Shown piece after piece: positions 45,488 through 56,540 of a DNA stretch of 64,000 bases. The notes beneath the pieces are model-generated. The model worked only from the letters and a program-made list of their open reading frames with translations. It searched no databases and had not been told where the DNA came from. Position numbers and translations under genes: made by a program. This DNA comes from Biscogniauxia marginata (taxonomy: Eukaryota; Ascomycota; Sordariomycetes; Xylariales; Xylariaceae). Every line of letters begins with the position of its first letter. The stretch's first letter is position 1. The stretch lies in contig MU404114.1 in the NCBI GenBank assembly GCA_022695795.1, positions 186,001 to 250,000 of the forward strand. Direction: 5' to 3'.

Positions 45488-48400
45488 TTCTATGGGGAGA
45501 AAGAAACGAAGAAACAGAAACAAACATGTCGTAATAAGAAAAAAGTCACGATCTCGAATTGGAGTTTCGATTTTCTTTTTCTTTTTCTTTTTTCGCGGGG
45601 GATCAATATAGAGGAACCCGAGACGAGCCATGTCACCTGCACTTGTACGTATGCGACCATTCAGGCGGTGGATAGGCCCCCTGTCGGCGGAAGCGTGCCC
45701 CGGTGTCAAAAGCCACGAGACATGAACCACACCGAGTAACACCCCGGCCGCCGGACCGACAAGCTAAACCTCAGCCCGAAGGCATTGACATATTGGATTT
45801 AAAGACCGTGCGCTATCGTCGGAAGTTGCCAATTTTATGAATTCAGGAAAGACAAGGAAAATAATAATAATTCAAACCTGAAGAAATATTCTTTTTTATT
45901 TTATCTATCCCTATTAATTTTTATTGAATTCTTTATTTTTTTCGCCCCTCCAAAGTCTCGACCGAGGTCTATAACTACCATGATGAAATATCATCATCAA
46001 TCTGGCATGCTGTGTATGGCCAAAGCTTTCGATGATGTATACATGTACCAGCAACCACTGGGGCCTCTCTTGACGCTCGCCCTATAAATATTTAGTTGCT
46101 TATAGCGTGGAATGTGTACTACTACCAAAGTAGAGAAGTTTCTCTATCACCTTAACCACGGGAAGTAGCAAGCAAAAATGGTTGTGGCCATTGTTAACTG
46201 AAGCTCTGTAATCCGAGTGTATACCTCGGGCTCTACGTACCAAATTCGTGATACTGCATTTGTTGGTAGCGAGGATATACGTTCTAGAAATCCACGTGAG
46301 CGAGGCCTACACTATGCTAATGTCCATGCCAGCCTTACCACCAGGGGTTTCTTCTTGCAGGGCTCTATCGCTATATGCAGTTGTCAGCGTGTCAGCGTGT
46401 CTGGTCTACAGCTAAGGGCAGTGGGTCTGCTGTTTGACCAATCAATATCATTCGGATATAACATCGATATAAACTTTAATGGCCAAGTATGACCGAAAGT
46501 GCTAACAGGATTAGACTCGGTGCATGTATTTAGGTAGTTGTGCCATACCATTAGATACATGGTCCGTATTGCGAACTCTGGTTGGGGCTGGTTGAACTAC
46601 CTAACTATCTTAGGTGCGGGTCTCAGCGATCTGTCTGCAGTAGGGAGCCTTCTGCAGGTGTCTTCGCGCACCTCTCTTGGTATAAAACATCGATCCCTAC
46701 TGCTGGGAGTGCCAGGGCTAGCGAGACGCAACACCGCGAATGCCGACAGTGCCCTGAGCTCCACATAGGTAGTAAGACCGGGAAATGGAAAAGCTGGAGA
46801 AGCGATGTTCAGTCGGGATTTGAAATATCGGACACTGGTCTAAGACGGGCGGGAAAAAAAGATAAAATAAATAAAAATTGGATAAATTTCGGGTATATAT
46901 CCCACCATCTTAGCGTGAGAAGTGTTAAGGACAAGGGGTTGTGCATGGAGTTAATAACACCCAACACGACACGAACCATGGTTCAGAACACAGGGGAGGC
47001 AACACCCCACATCCCTTCTCGTCCCCCAGTTATATTCACCGGTCGGTAAGATCTGTTTGTCTGACAAGCTGGGTGGATCGATTGTCGGTTTTGGCCCCGT
47101 TCCACGGTCAGTTCACCTGAGGACCCCAGCCGGGAGCATCCCGTAATGACAGTCGATACCGCACACCAAGAAGGCAATGATGTCCTGCAGGCGGTTCGAC
47201 GAGGGGGGGAAACCGGCTGTATGGACGCATTAGCGACATCCGTACCGGAACTCGTCAGCGACAAGCGACACGAGGGTAGTTACGTAGTCAAGAGAAACCC
47301 CTGTTGTTTACATTAGGACCCAGTCAAAACGCGGTATCGCCTCGGAGCCCGCTCCTATCGTATTTGCATTGAGGTCATCATTATCAGCGGAAATACCGAA
47401 TATGCGCCGCAGAAGAGGGTGTATGTGCATGCGCTATGATGTCTGTCTCATGTAATCGTTGCTCAAAGCTCAAGCGACAGATCAACACTGTTATGTTGTA
47501 TTCGACATTTTGTCGTCGCATCGACTCTTGTCCTCACGAAAAGGGATCTCATATCATGCCACCGGACTCCTTCATCTGGCCAGCTGTAGCCTCCTTTTGC
47601 GGGTCGAGTGTATGCGGCCTCTGTAGCTAACCAGTCACGATAATAGTAAAATGATGCGGAAACGATGCGCTGATTTGTTTTCCACTATACTTTCTGATTA
47701 GTTAGATATTACTTGTCAACTCGACAATATCCTCGCTAACTTCACGTAGCCAATTAGGACCATTATCGTCCCAGAAACACGGATGATCAATTTATGACGA
47801 ACATTTGCCTTACCTAATACCCAGAACTGAGGTTTAACTGTGAATGGTGATTCCCTGGCTAAATCCGTGAAGCGCGTGATGTCGTTCCCTGCATTGGTAT
47901 ATAGCAGGTACTGTAGGTGCTTGTAATAAGGGAAAGTAGTGACTAGCTTGTCACAGATCGCATAGTAGACAGCGGAGCTACTAGTTACATACATAATAGA
48001 GGAGGCTCTGTCACTACGTAAACAGCGTCCAGCTACAGTTACATGTTGGTAATTGTCATGGCTTCATCTCTCCGTGCTTCTCTGAGCTACAACAGACAGA
48101 TATAGGACAATGACTGTCATAGCGTCTAGGACGATGAGATATGCTTACTGTTAGCAAAACTGATCGATTAGAAGTCTAACAAAATGGTCGGTAGCCCGAT
48201 AAGGGCCTTGATACCGAGCCAGGAGGTTTGAGACGCCGGACACTTAGGATTCAATACAGGGGTTTGATGGGCGGATATTTTAAAATTACTGCGGGAATTG
48301 GTGCTTCTCGGGCGAGCGGATAACCAAAGTCCCTTTTACCACATCAAAACTCTGGAATAGTACAATTGTTAATTGTGGTTTTATTTTATTAATCAATTCA

Positions 48401-48511
48401 CGAGATTGCAAGTCGAGTATGAATACATTGAATGCTTCTAGCCTGACCAACTGGAGTTATCTTAGGTAACACAAGCTTGGGTGACACAAGGGACCGCGTG
48501 ATACAGGTGCC

Positions 48512-48521
48512 TAGGTACCTA
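48512..48521. repeat. TAGGTACCTA palindrome (copy 4)
   Basis: An exact decamer about 300 bp upstream of the glycine-zipper gene. Confidence 0.7.
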
Positions 48522-48750
48522 AGTATCAGTGAGATCACGACGTCATACACTACCTAACGCAATGCCCGAGAAACCCCACTTCAAACGGGCTTCCAGCGAT
48601 GACGAAGAGGCGTAAAGCTTCATTTCTGCTGTCAAGCCACATTCTGCCACGACAACGAACGATAATTCCCAAATAGGAACCTACCGTGATAGGACTGAGG
48701 CTGATAACCATAACTCAGCATCCCCTGAAATCTTAATCACCGCCTATGAA

Positions 48751-48778
48751 CCCTAATTATATAAGACTATAATTAGGG
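48751..48778 (+). promoter_or_regulatory. 11-bp inverted repeat over the TATA box of the glycine-zipper gene
   Basis: CCCTAATTATA and TATAATTAGGG are perfect inverse copies separated by 6 nt. The left arm and spacer contain TATATAAG, a TATA box 57-64 bp before the ATG at 48822. The outer ends of the arms are CCCTAA and TTAGGG, the fungal telomere repeat unit, which is also a Myb-type (Tbf1/TRF-like) binding site. This looks like an operator overlapping a core promoter; the binding protein is inference. Confidence 0.5.
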
Positions 48779-48821
48779 AGAACATCGTCGACGCCGTCGG
48801 ACCAACCAAAGACCCGCTACC

Positions 48822-49316
48822 ATGGCAGACAACAACCCTGAAGAGGGGAAAGAGGGCAAGAGGCCTACCAGCAAAGAGAAGCTCCTGGAGGAGATCCAGA
48901 AACGCATCGAAGAGTCCCAAAATCTTCAGAAGGAATCGGTTCGGCTCCACAAGCAGGCCGACGAGGCCGGGGATCCCAAGATCGCCGAGGACCTCAAGTT
49001 CCAGGCCAAGGAGCTCGACAAGAAGGCCACAAAGCTGCTGAAAACGGCAAAACGACTCGAGGCTGGCTGGCTGCAGGGCGGGGTTACAGGTGCGGGCATA
49101 GGCGCCGGCATCGCGAGTGGCTTAGGTATGACGGTCGGCTCTTTGGTCGGTGGATTAGTTGCCATCCCCACGACCGGCCTGGGCATGTTGGTCGGCGCTG
49201 GCACCGGCCTGGTACACGGCCCCTGGGTCAAATTCACCGAGGCATTCAGTAAGGACGAGGTGAATGAGATCGACAAAGAGGCAGAGGCGGAAGCGGAACA
49301 GATCGCCAATAGCTAA
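48822..49316 (+). CDS. Coiled-coil / glycine-zipper small protein
   Basis: A 164-residue ORF with a good start context (accATGG). Residues 1-16 are charged. About 17-85 are strongly helical with heptad-like charged and hydrophobic spacing (EEIQKRIEESQNLQKES), likely a coiled coil. About 86-133 form a Gly/Ala-rich hydrophobic hairpin with G-x3-G spacing (GAGIGAGIASGLG, then GSLVGGLVAIPTTGLGMLVG), a glycine zipper able to insert into membranes. The end is acidic. I know similar uncharacterised fungal proteins but no assigned function. The architecture would suit membrane association or oligomerisation. An inverted repeat overlaps its TATA box. No intron is needed. Confidence 0.75.
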   Translation: MADNNPEEGKEGKRPTSKEKLLEEIQKRIEESQNLQKESVRLHKQADEAGDPKIAEDLKFQAKELDKKATKLLKTAKRLEAGWLQGGVTGAGIGAGIASGLGMTVGSLVGGLVAIPTTGLGMLVGAGTGLVHGPWVKFTEAFSKDEVNEIDKEAEAEAEQIANS

Positions 49317-50025
49317 AGATGCCTTTTGAGCAGGTTTGGGGGCCACGTATTACGTGAAAAGGGGTTGGCCTATAGAAATCAAATAGTGACAGTCGATCCA
49401 TTATGGGAAGCGTGTAAGTTAGTCTGAGTGTTCGGGAATTTGGAAAGTAGGTGTTCTTGTGTCTTGCGTATTCGCATCTCATACTTAGCAAACGCGTTGC
49501 ATCTGAACATCCCCAACGTGCAGTACGCCTCGAGGCTCTACTGGTGTGCAACCTCGACTTCGGCCTCGGCAGTATCGCGGTTTCTATCGCGACAACTCGG
49601 CATCGCGATCGCGTTGTCGGTGTCGGCTTGTGACGGATCTTGTCCTGGTGATACTGATCACGCACTCACAGCGTCGCCGCCGGGATTAACCAAGTCCTCA
49701 ACACCCCGCAGGTACAATGCAACCCCCTCCCCCACGACATGAAAGAGCCAGCTACGCTAGAATATTAAGACCGCAAGTTGATGCTACGCGTGGCCTACTT
49801 GCCGTTGGAGTAAGATAATAGTAGCTGATGTCAGCACTTATTAGACTAACAATCCTCCGGCCATATTGACATATACTAGGTCTCTATGAGAACGTCAATG
49901 ATGCACCTAAGGGGAAGTTATATAGCATCTGTGACCCGGCAGAAAGCGCCAAAGAAAATCTTACTTCCATGTCATTCTTCGGCGTTTTCTAACCTACCAA
50001 ACGCTCTCACACTAGGTATTCGAAA
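49317..50025. other. Intergenic region upstream of the methyltransferase
   Basis: No gene supported. Short overlapping frames at 49,428-49,742 on both strands have low-complexity or arginine-rich translations and look like chance. A TTATATAG sequence near 49,920 is a possible TATA element about 100 bp upstream of the next ATG. Confidence 0.45.
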
Positions 50026-50877
50026 ATGACAACGTGGGACGAACCTAAGGAGACCCAAGGCGATGGGTGGTCTCAGGGGTCTGTTTCTTACGAGAAATAT
50101 CTCGTTCCAGTGACAAGGAAAGGGGCCGAAGCATTAATCGAGGAGATGATCAAGATGAACCCTATCACGTCGGAATCCAATATCCTAGACTGCGGCACTG
50201 GGCCCGGGCTTGTCCCAATAATCTTGCGACAGCTCTACCCCTCGGTCCCGATCACGGCCGTGGACATCGCTCCCGGCATGATCGAGAGGATCAAACGACT
50301 CGACTTGCCCGGAGTGAAGCTCGGCCTGAGTGACGCCACGAACTTGGACCGTGCTGTAGTCCCCAAGGACGCCTTTACGCACGCCATCGGGGCGCTCATG
50401 ATCCAGTTCTGCGGCGACAAGCAACCATCTGTTGTGCATGAGTTCTATGACTCTCTGGTTCCTGGGGGCGTAGCCGGCCACTTGCTTACCACGGGTATCA
50501 CCATCGCCGATCCCTGGCACCGGGCGTGCGAGCGTCTTGACCCGGCTTATCAACGTGTCTACGTCCACGACGACAAAGCGTGGAAGTCATTCGAGCCGCT
50601 CGAGGCGGCCTATCGCGATGTCGGGTTCGAGGACATCCGGAAGGTTAAGCTTTGGATGCCGATGTCCACCATCCAGTCTAAGGAGGACTATATCGACTTC
50701 TGGTTTCGCGGCCATCATCCTGCATTTGAAAAGCGAGACATGGCGGCCTGGAAGGGCGATCCCGAGGAGGTCATACCGGAGTTACTCAAGGTGTTAGGAG
50801 AATATAAGGATCTCTCCTCGGAGCTTGGTGCCTATGCTGAGATCGTGCTAGGGAGGAAGCCCAAACTGGGCTCTTGA
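50026..50877 (+). CDS. SAM-dependent class I methyltransferase
   Basis: A 283-residue intronless ORF. The SAM-binding motif I is at about 53-61 (ILDCGTGPG), the acidic residue ending strand 2 is Asp80 in AVDIAPGMI, and a motif II/III-like region includes FTHAIGALMIQF followed by a LVPGG turn. This is the Methyltransf_11/25 (UbiE-like) fold common in fungal secondary metabolism and small-molecule methylation. Tryptophan-rich stretches in the C-terminal part (KLWMPMS, DFWFRGHH) probably form the substrate cap. No polyketide synthase, NRPS or other tailoring gene is in the window, so no pathway can be assigned. The start is the first ATG (MTTWDEPKE). Family secure, substrate unknown. Confidence 0.9.
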   Translation: MTTWDEPKETQGDGWSQGSVSYEKYLVPVTRKGAEALIEEMIKMNPITSESNILDCGTGPGLVPIILRQLYPSVPITAVDIAPGMIERIKRLDLPGVKLGLSDATNLDRAVVPKDAFTHAIGALMIQFCGDKQPSVVHEFYDSLVPGGVAGHLLTTGITIADPWHRACERLDPAYQRVYVHDDKAWKSFEPLEAAYRDVGFEDIRKVKLWMPMSTIQSKEDYIDFWFRGHHPAFEKRDMAAWKGDPEEVIPELLKVLGEYKDLSSELGAYAEIVLGRKPKLGS

Positions 50878-51364
50878 CGTTTCCCAGAAGGCAGTTTCAC
50901 CAAATAATAGAGACTATATTTATAGTCGCGCTTGGAAATACATCACTCTCATCCAATCTGTTGCTTAGCTGTTTTTTATCCCCTCCCCCCCCCCTTCTCC
51001 CCTCCTTTTTTAAGAGGAATAATCTATGTACAGTGTACTGATCGTATAAATCCTATTGATCAGCAAACAGTAACTTTGGAACATTCTAAGTAGGTACGTA
51101 CTGCCAAACAAAAAAAAGTTTATCCTAATGGTCCGGTGCAGACAACTTGAATCATCAATGAAAGTTGGACCTATTATTCACCACCGACTCTGCCACCTTA
51201 TCATTAGTCTTCCATCGTTAATATATAGAACAATGTAATCGACATCCAAGACAATTAATGTCTTTTTCTCTAACACAATCCTGTCTCCATATCACTGAAC
51301 TCTATGGTGCGAAGGAGCCAACAATAGACCAGACAACCTGCTACTAGCACAGCTCCATTCCATG
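50878..51364. other. Intergenic region
   Basis: It contains a C10 run at 50,985-50,994 and an A-rich tract near 51,110. No gene seen. Confidence 0.45.
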
Positions 51365-51370
51365 TATAAA
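51365..51370 (+). promoter_or_regulatory. TATA box of the 2EXR gene
   Basis: TATAAA lies 178 bp upstream of the ATG at 51543, after which an A/C-rich leader follows. Confidence 0.4.
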
Positions 51371-51542
51371 GAGCGAGCAAACACGCACATTAAAAGTGCA
51401 CACCGTCCTCTTTACCTTCACCAAAATTGACCATCTCGCGTATGAAAATAAAATCCCAAATGAGATCAGCTTTGAACCAAAGACCCACGAAGATCACATC
51501 TCAAGCCACGCTAGGAAAGGGACAGAAGCATCCAGACGCACG

Positions 51543-52579
51543 ATGGAGATGTCCGCACCAGAAATCACGCTCCGGACAACAAGCACGCCAAGCCCAGAGC
51601 CCAGGGAAGAAACACCACCCAGAACGTTCCCGAAATTTGCGGAGCTACCCCGGGAGATGCGCAAAATGATCTGGAGGTTCTACTTCGACCCGACTGCATC
51701 CCGCATCCACGTCATCCACGAAGTGCCCTCCCACCTAACCCGGGAGCAGCTGGATTGGCTGTCGCCCGTCGACTCATCCTTGCAGCATCTGCTGCTGCTG
51801 GTCAACAAGGACGGCCGGCTCCTGCAGTCCACCACCCTCGACGCCGACACCAACGTCCCCCTCCGCCATCCCGTCACATCATGCATCAACCGGGAGGCCT
51901 ACAGCGAGGCGCGGCTCCTGGGCTGGAAGCCATCGCACCGCTGCCTGCTGCCGCCCCTGAGCGCCCGCCTCCGCGTCGGCGGTGATGGCGACGCCCTCGG
52001 CCTCGACCGCGACCTCGGGAGGTTGGAGGGCGACCTCACCGGCGTCGCCGACACCGACTGGGATTAATCTTTAGTTTACTTTATTATTATTTTGACGAGG
52101 CGACGGGGTGCGAGGGGTTCGAGGCCATGGCGGGCACGTGGTGGTGGCCGCAGGTCCGGCGCCTCGTGATCACGATGCCGAAGGTCGTGGAAAGCTGGTT
52201 CTGGAACGGGGAAATCAATCGTGACTACCTGACGTTAGAAGATTGGTGCGCTGACGAGCTGCTCGAGCGCCTGCCGCACCTACGGGAGCTATACGCCTTG
52301 CAGGTGCCGCTGGAGCCGCTGGGGGAGATGGCGGACATGACATGGGAGTGCGGCCGCTTCGGCTTCGCTAGATCCCTCCTCTTACCTCGCGACCTCGCCC
52401 CCTGGCCGTGGTACTATCTTATCTGCGATTTCATGGGCAACAGACAGGACGTCAAAATCTGGAAGGTTGATAATTGTGAGGGAAGTTGGACTCCGGACGG
52501 CAGTTATAGACGACAGGAATTTCCGGTTAGACGTATCGCGGCGGCATCTTCGTCCTCGTCACCGCAACAAAAGCCATAA
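51543..52579 (+). CDS. 2EXR-domain protein with an interrupted frame (intron or frameshift)
   Basis: The first part, 51543-52067, starts MEMSAPEIT and has the 2EXR core: FPKFAELPREMRKMIW at about residues 29-44, then the conserved INREAYSEARLLGW. A second frame running through 52127-52579 continues in the style of the family (MAGTWWWPQVRRL, WCADELLERLPHLRELY) and ends with Ser/Gln. The two frames differ by 2. A GT-AG intron at 52022-52074 (53 bp, phase 2) would join them into 327 residues, but its donor GTTGGA is poor and its 5' part reads as codons. The alternative is a frameshift near 52,060 making a pseudogene. 2EXR proteins are numerous, fast-evolving and uncharacterised in fungi. The in-frame stretch before 51543 has no ATG. 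Confidence 0.65.
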
Positions 52580-55500
52580 CCAAGATCACAATTCAACTAT
52601 AATGCTGGAGATGAATTAAGGCGACGATGCTCGGAGTAGTACACATAGGCATGTTATGGGCAAGAGAAACGAGTATTCTCTTGCAATGCTGGCCAGGTTA
52701 AGGGAGTTTGTTGTTACTAGGTAGAGAATATATCCTCTAATTCTAGTAAACCCCTATTTCGACCTCTACCATTAAATGCATGCCAAGGCTACGCCAGGAT
52801 GAGATATAGTTCAACACACCCTACATATACGTAGAGATACAATGCACTCTCGATATACATACCCCATATACGCCATATGCCCATCTCTGTCTACTCAACT
52901 TTGCTTACCCAATGTGACCTAGCTACAGACAAAACGATAACCTACCTCATAATCTGAACCGCCCGTTTCTACGTGAGACATCGCAGCCCATCCGGGGAGA
53001 TCACCGGTGCGTCAAGTTCAGCTAACTTCCCCAGGGCGGTTGCGGAACTATTAAACTTCTCCACAAGTCCCCGGGTTCAAACCCCGGATCGGCGACGGTT
53101 GAGAGCTAGTTTCAGATGCCAACTTTCTTTCAAGCTCGAGGACGGACGGGAAAGACGAGACCAGGAAAAATAATTGACATTTGGTAAACCTCACCTTCCT
53201 CGCCATAGCAGGGCCGGAGGTTCCTAGCAACGCTGGCTGATCTCTTCGATGAACAAACTTCAGACCAAAGTTTTCTTTCTTGAACGGCAATGTGGGGGGT
53301 ACTGGGGTGGGGACTCTTTATCTGTGAGGTTCTGGCCTACGTATGTTGTAGCCTCTTATAGCGATTGCTTCAGCATGCCACACGCTGAAATGGGACATAG
53401 CAGCTCTATAGCTCCTAGTCTACCACATACAATTATATATATGTCGTCGGCTCATCATGGGTGGTAAAGATTTCTCGAATATCTCGTCCGATCAAGAACC
53501 GCAGCAACACTAACAACGATCAACCCTCCCATAGCAGATAGGATCGGAGCAGAAGGCAGTGTTGACATCCCGTACCCGTAGGCAGAGAGGCACGCATACC
53601 GGTCCGAAGGAGCAGCGCAGCGCGTCGCGTCGGTCGAAGAGAACTAGCGTCACAAGGTTAACCGGAAGTCGTTTATTTGGTTCGCGTGCTAGCGCGTCTC
53701 CTGACAGAGAACGACGGGGTATATCCTGTCACATCTAGACTAAAGAGTTTCTGAAGTTTAAAGATCAGGTAAAAATAAAGATAGAATAAAACCTAGATTA
53801 GATAGGTAAATTAGATAAAAGTAACAATAAAATATAATAAAATAAAATAAAAACACATGCTGGGGAACTACTGTAGGTTACCTACTAGTTTCTTGAGTTT
53901 CCGGGATCAGGGGAAATGTTTCTGAACGTTACAGTAACAACTGCGACAGGGGGGAAACCAACATGGAATGAAGAAACGAAGCGGCCCTACGTACTGGATA
54001 CCATTGTTACCAAGGTTGGAGATGTCTCTTCCTGACTATGTACTACTTACTACTACTATTACACAGGTAAGCCTAGTATATAAGTAACCATCCTTAGTCA
54101 CGATGGTGAGAGCTTTTCGGCCATGCCAACACGACCTTCGAATCGTGCCGTGACGCCTACTGCTCGTCACAGCGCCGTAATGACAATCGTTGTGAGTCGG
54201 TAGGTACAGACCACTGTGACGTAATTACCTAGCCCGCCCGCGGGTAGTATACGGAGTACCTACATTAGGTACTTACCTACATACCTAGGCGAGTCCCTCC
54301 AGAAGGCCGCCAAACTGCCGAAAGAATCGTCCGCGCGTTCCCCGGCTCCCCTTTCCCCATGGACGAGCTACTAGCTACGGGCTCCATCGCCGCCGGGAGG
54401 TTCCTTAACAAGTTCGGCAGGGCGCGCTCGCGGTTATAGGGGGGAAGGGCGGGGGTTAGAAAGAAGGGTCACCCCCTTTTTTTTCCCGTCCGCCGCGGAG
54501 CCACCAAAAGAGAAGTACCGTGAAATATGGAGCAGGGAAGAAAAATACACTAGCACCGTCCCCCGTGTTCTTCTCACGTTTTACGTATCTACCAAGAGTA
54601 GAAAAACCCCTCCCATAGGCCGTGCGCGGCGGCGCGGCGATTGGGAGTGGGTAGGGAAGACGTGCGGACATTGCGGAGATATTCCAACTTCCTTTCCACC
54701 CCCCTACCTAATTCTCTTTACAGGGCGCAAAAAGGAAAAGAAGTGGGGAGCTACACTAGAGAGAAAAGAGAAAAAAGAAGAAAAAAGAACGCCGTCCCGT
54801 GAAATTCTCTGGCGTCTCCGCATCTCCTTTGCGAGGCTGGATCGAAACAAACTAAGTAAGTGTACTACTACAAGGGGGAGGGGAAGCTAGAAAGAAAGAA
54901 AGAAAAAAGTCTCCGATATGTATCTTTATTTGGTAGCCCCGGGCGATGGGAAAAGAAAGAATACTACACACAAACATTGCAATCAATCCCGGGACCCTGG
55001 GTCAGGGCTCGCCGGCGAACCCTGTCACAAGATCCAGGAAAGCTGCTGCACGAAACCACCTAGATTGAGAGCTTTATTTGATTTGGTTTTCCTTGACAGC
55101 TGCTGCGCACGCACGCACATATGTAATAACGCAACGACCGAAGCGGTCATTCAGCCCGGGGCTAAGCTTAGGTCTGTTACCCTTCTTGCTGTGAGAAGTT
55201 ACCGTAGTCCGTATACCTACCTCTAGGTATATGCTCTAGGTATTATACTCTATCGGGCGTACTTTTAGGGTGTAGGTAACTGATGGCTCTTCCATGGTTG
55301 TTGCCTCCTGTGTTAGTTTCGATTCCTTATCCAAAAAGGGGGTTATCATTTTCTAATAGTTACCTTAAGCACCTAAGATAGAGGTAGGTATATTGTGTAC
55401 ACGACCTCCCCACTGCTGCATGAAAAGCCTCCTCCCATTGAGACGGCAATACATAATGATTACATCCCATCTTTTGTAGGTACCCTTTGACGAGGCTACA

Positions 55501-56514
55501 TTGTTGCCGATACTCCGAGTCTAGATTATAAACCTCCACCTCCACATGGTGCGTCGTCTCCGCCTCAAACGGCGGACACGTTTTGACTTGCCTTGCTTCC
55601 CTGCTCCGCACGGCGATGAGGAGTAGCGAGGTAACATAAGGAATACCCTACATGCATACAATACAAGGAGGCTCTCTAGCCCATGTTACCTTTCGGCCCA
55701 ATTACCAAACCATTTCTACCTCTTCTTTTTTAAAAAACCCAGGAGGGCTAGGACCTCGTTGCTCATCTCGAGTTTCGAACGCGCAATTGGGAGCGGTGGG
55801 CAGAATCTCGGCCTCTTTCTGGGGCGGGTTTTTTCTCCCCTTCACCCTTCTCCCCTCCTTCACGTTATTTACATGGGGAATTCTGCTAAGGTTAGTAGTA
55901 GCCTATCAGTATGAGAGAACCTACACTGTTAAAGAAAAGAAAAAAGTTAAGTTGTAGAGCCTTTCTTGTCGGCCCTTCCCGATCTGGGTTGGCTTCCGCT
56001 TGTGGGCGGCCATCTCCGTCTCTCCGTTCTATAAGCTAAAGGTATAGAGGTAGGAGGTTGCTCGGGCTTTCTCGAAGCCCCACGAGGCTCAGCAGCTCTA
56101 GAAACCCCCAGCCGCGCCCATTCCGAAAAAGGTATCCTTCTAGAAAGACGAGGAGAAAAAGACGAAGAGAAAAAGAGGGGGTTCCATGTGGGGGCGATCC
56201 GGCACGAAAAATGGCACATCAAGAAACTTCCCGATGTGCTCCACCTAAACTCCCTGTACCTAACGCTATAACTTACCTATACGTAGAGGCAGGTAGGTAG
56301 GTATCATTAGTGAGTTGCCGCCTCGTGTATGTACTGTATATTCAATACGCCCTATCGAAAACGGCGCTAGATTTTTTTCTCTTCCTCTTTTATTATTCAA
56401 GCCCGTACATCTTCTCTGAAGGCGTCACTTATTACTGTCGTCGCCGAGACCGGGGGGAACTGATTGGTTGAATGAATCTACACTACGAGTTTTAGGGGGG
56501 GGAATACTTCGGGT

Positions 56515-56540
56515 CACTACTACTACTACTACTACTACTA
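56515..56540. repeat. (ACT)n trinucleotide microsatellite
   Basis: About 8.7 uninterrupted ACT/TAC units. Confidence 0.85.

Larger units (their letters stand above)
39293..48750. other. 9.5 kb gene desert
   Basis: No gene could be supported. T/A-rich islands with TTTTA or AATAAA words occur at about 39,900-39,975, 40,385-40,415, 42,505-42,575 and 45,850-45,950. A C13 run is at 40,672 and a G11 run at 45,477. TAGGTA/TACCTA motifs are frequent. Longer open frames with slight protein character but no family are 46,217-46,492 on the plus strand and 47,994-47,716 on the minus strand. The minus-strand one contains FPYYKHLQYLLYTNAGND and has no ATG-linked gene structure. Confidence 0.45.

Noticed and set aside
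46217..46492. A 91-codon plus-strand frame
   Set aside because: Starts at a non-ATG codon, no family and no gene structure; kept only as a note on the region.
48822..52579. A biosynthetic gene cluster around the methyltransferase
   Set aside because: No core synthase, P450, oxidoreductase, transporter or cluster regulator is found nearby; three unrelated genes only.
53023..53095. A complete tRNA gene
   Set aside because: Only the T-arm and a 3' acceptor-like strand are present; no 5' acceptor strand, D-arm or anticodon arm pairs.
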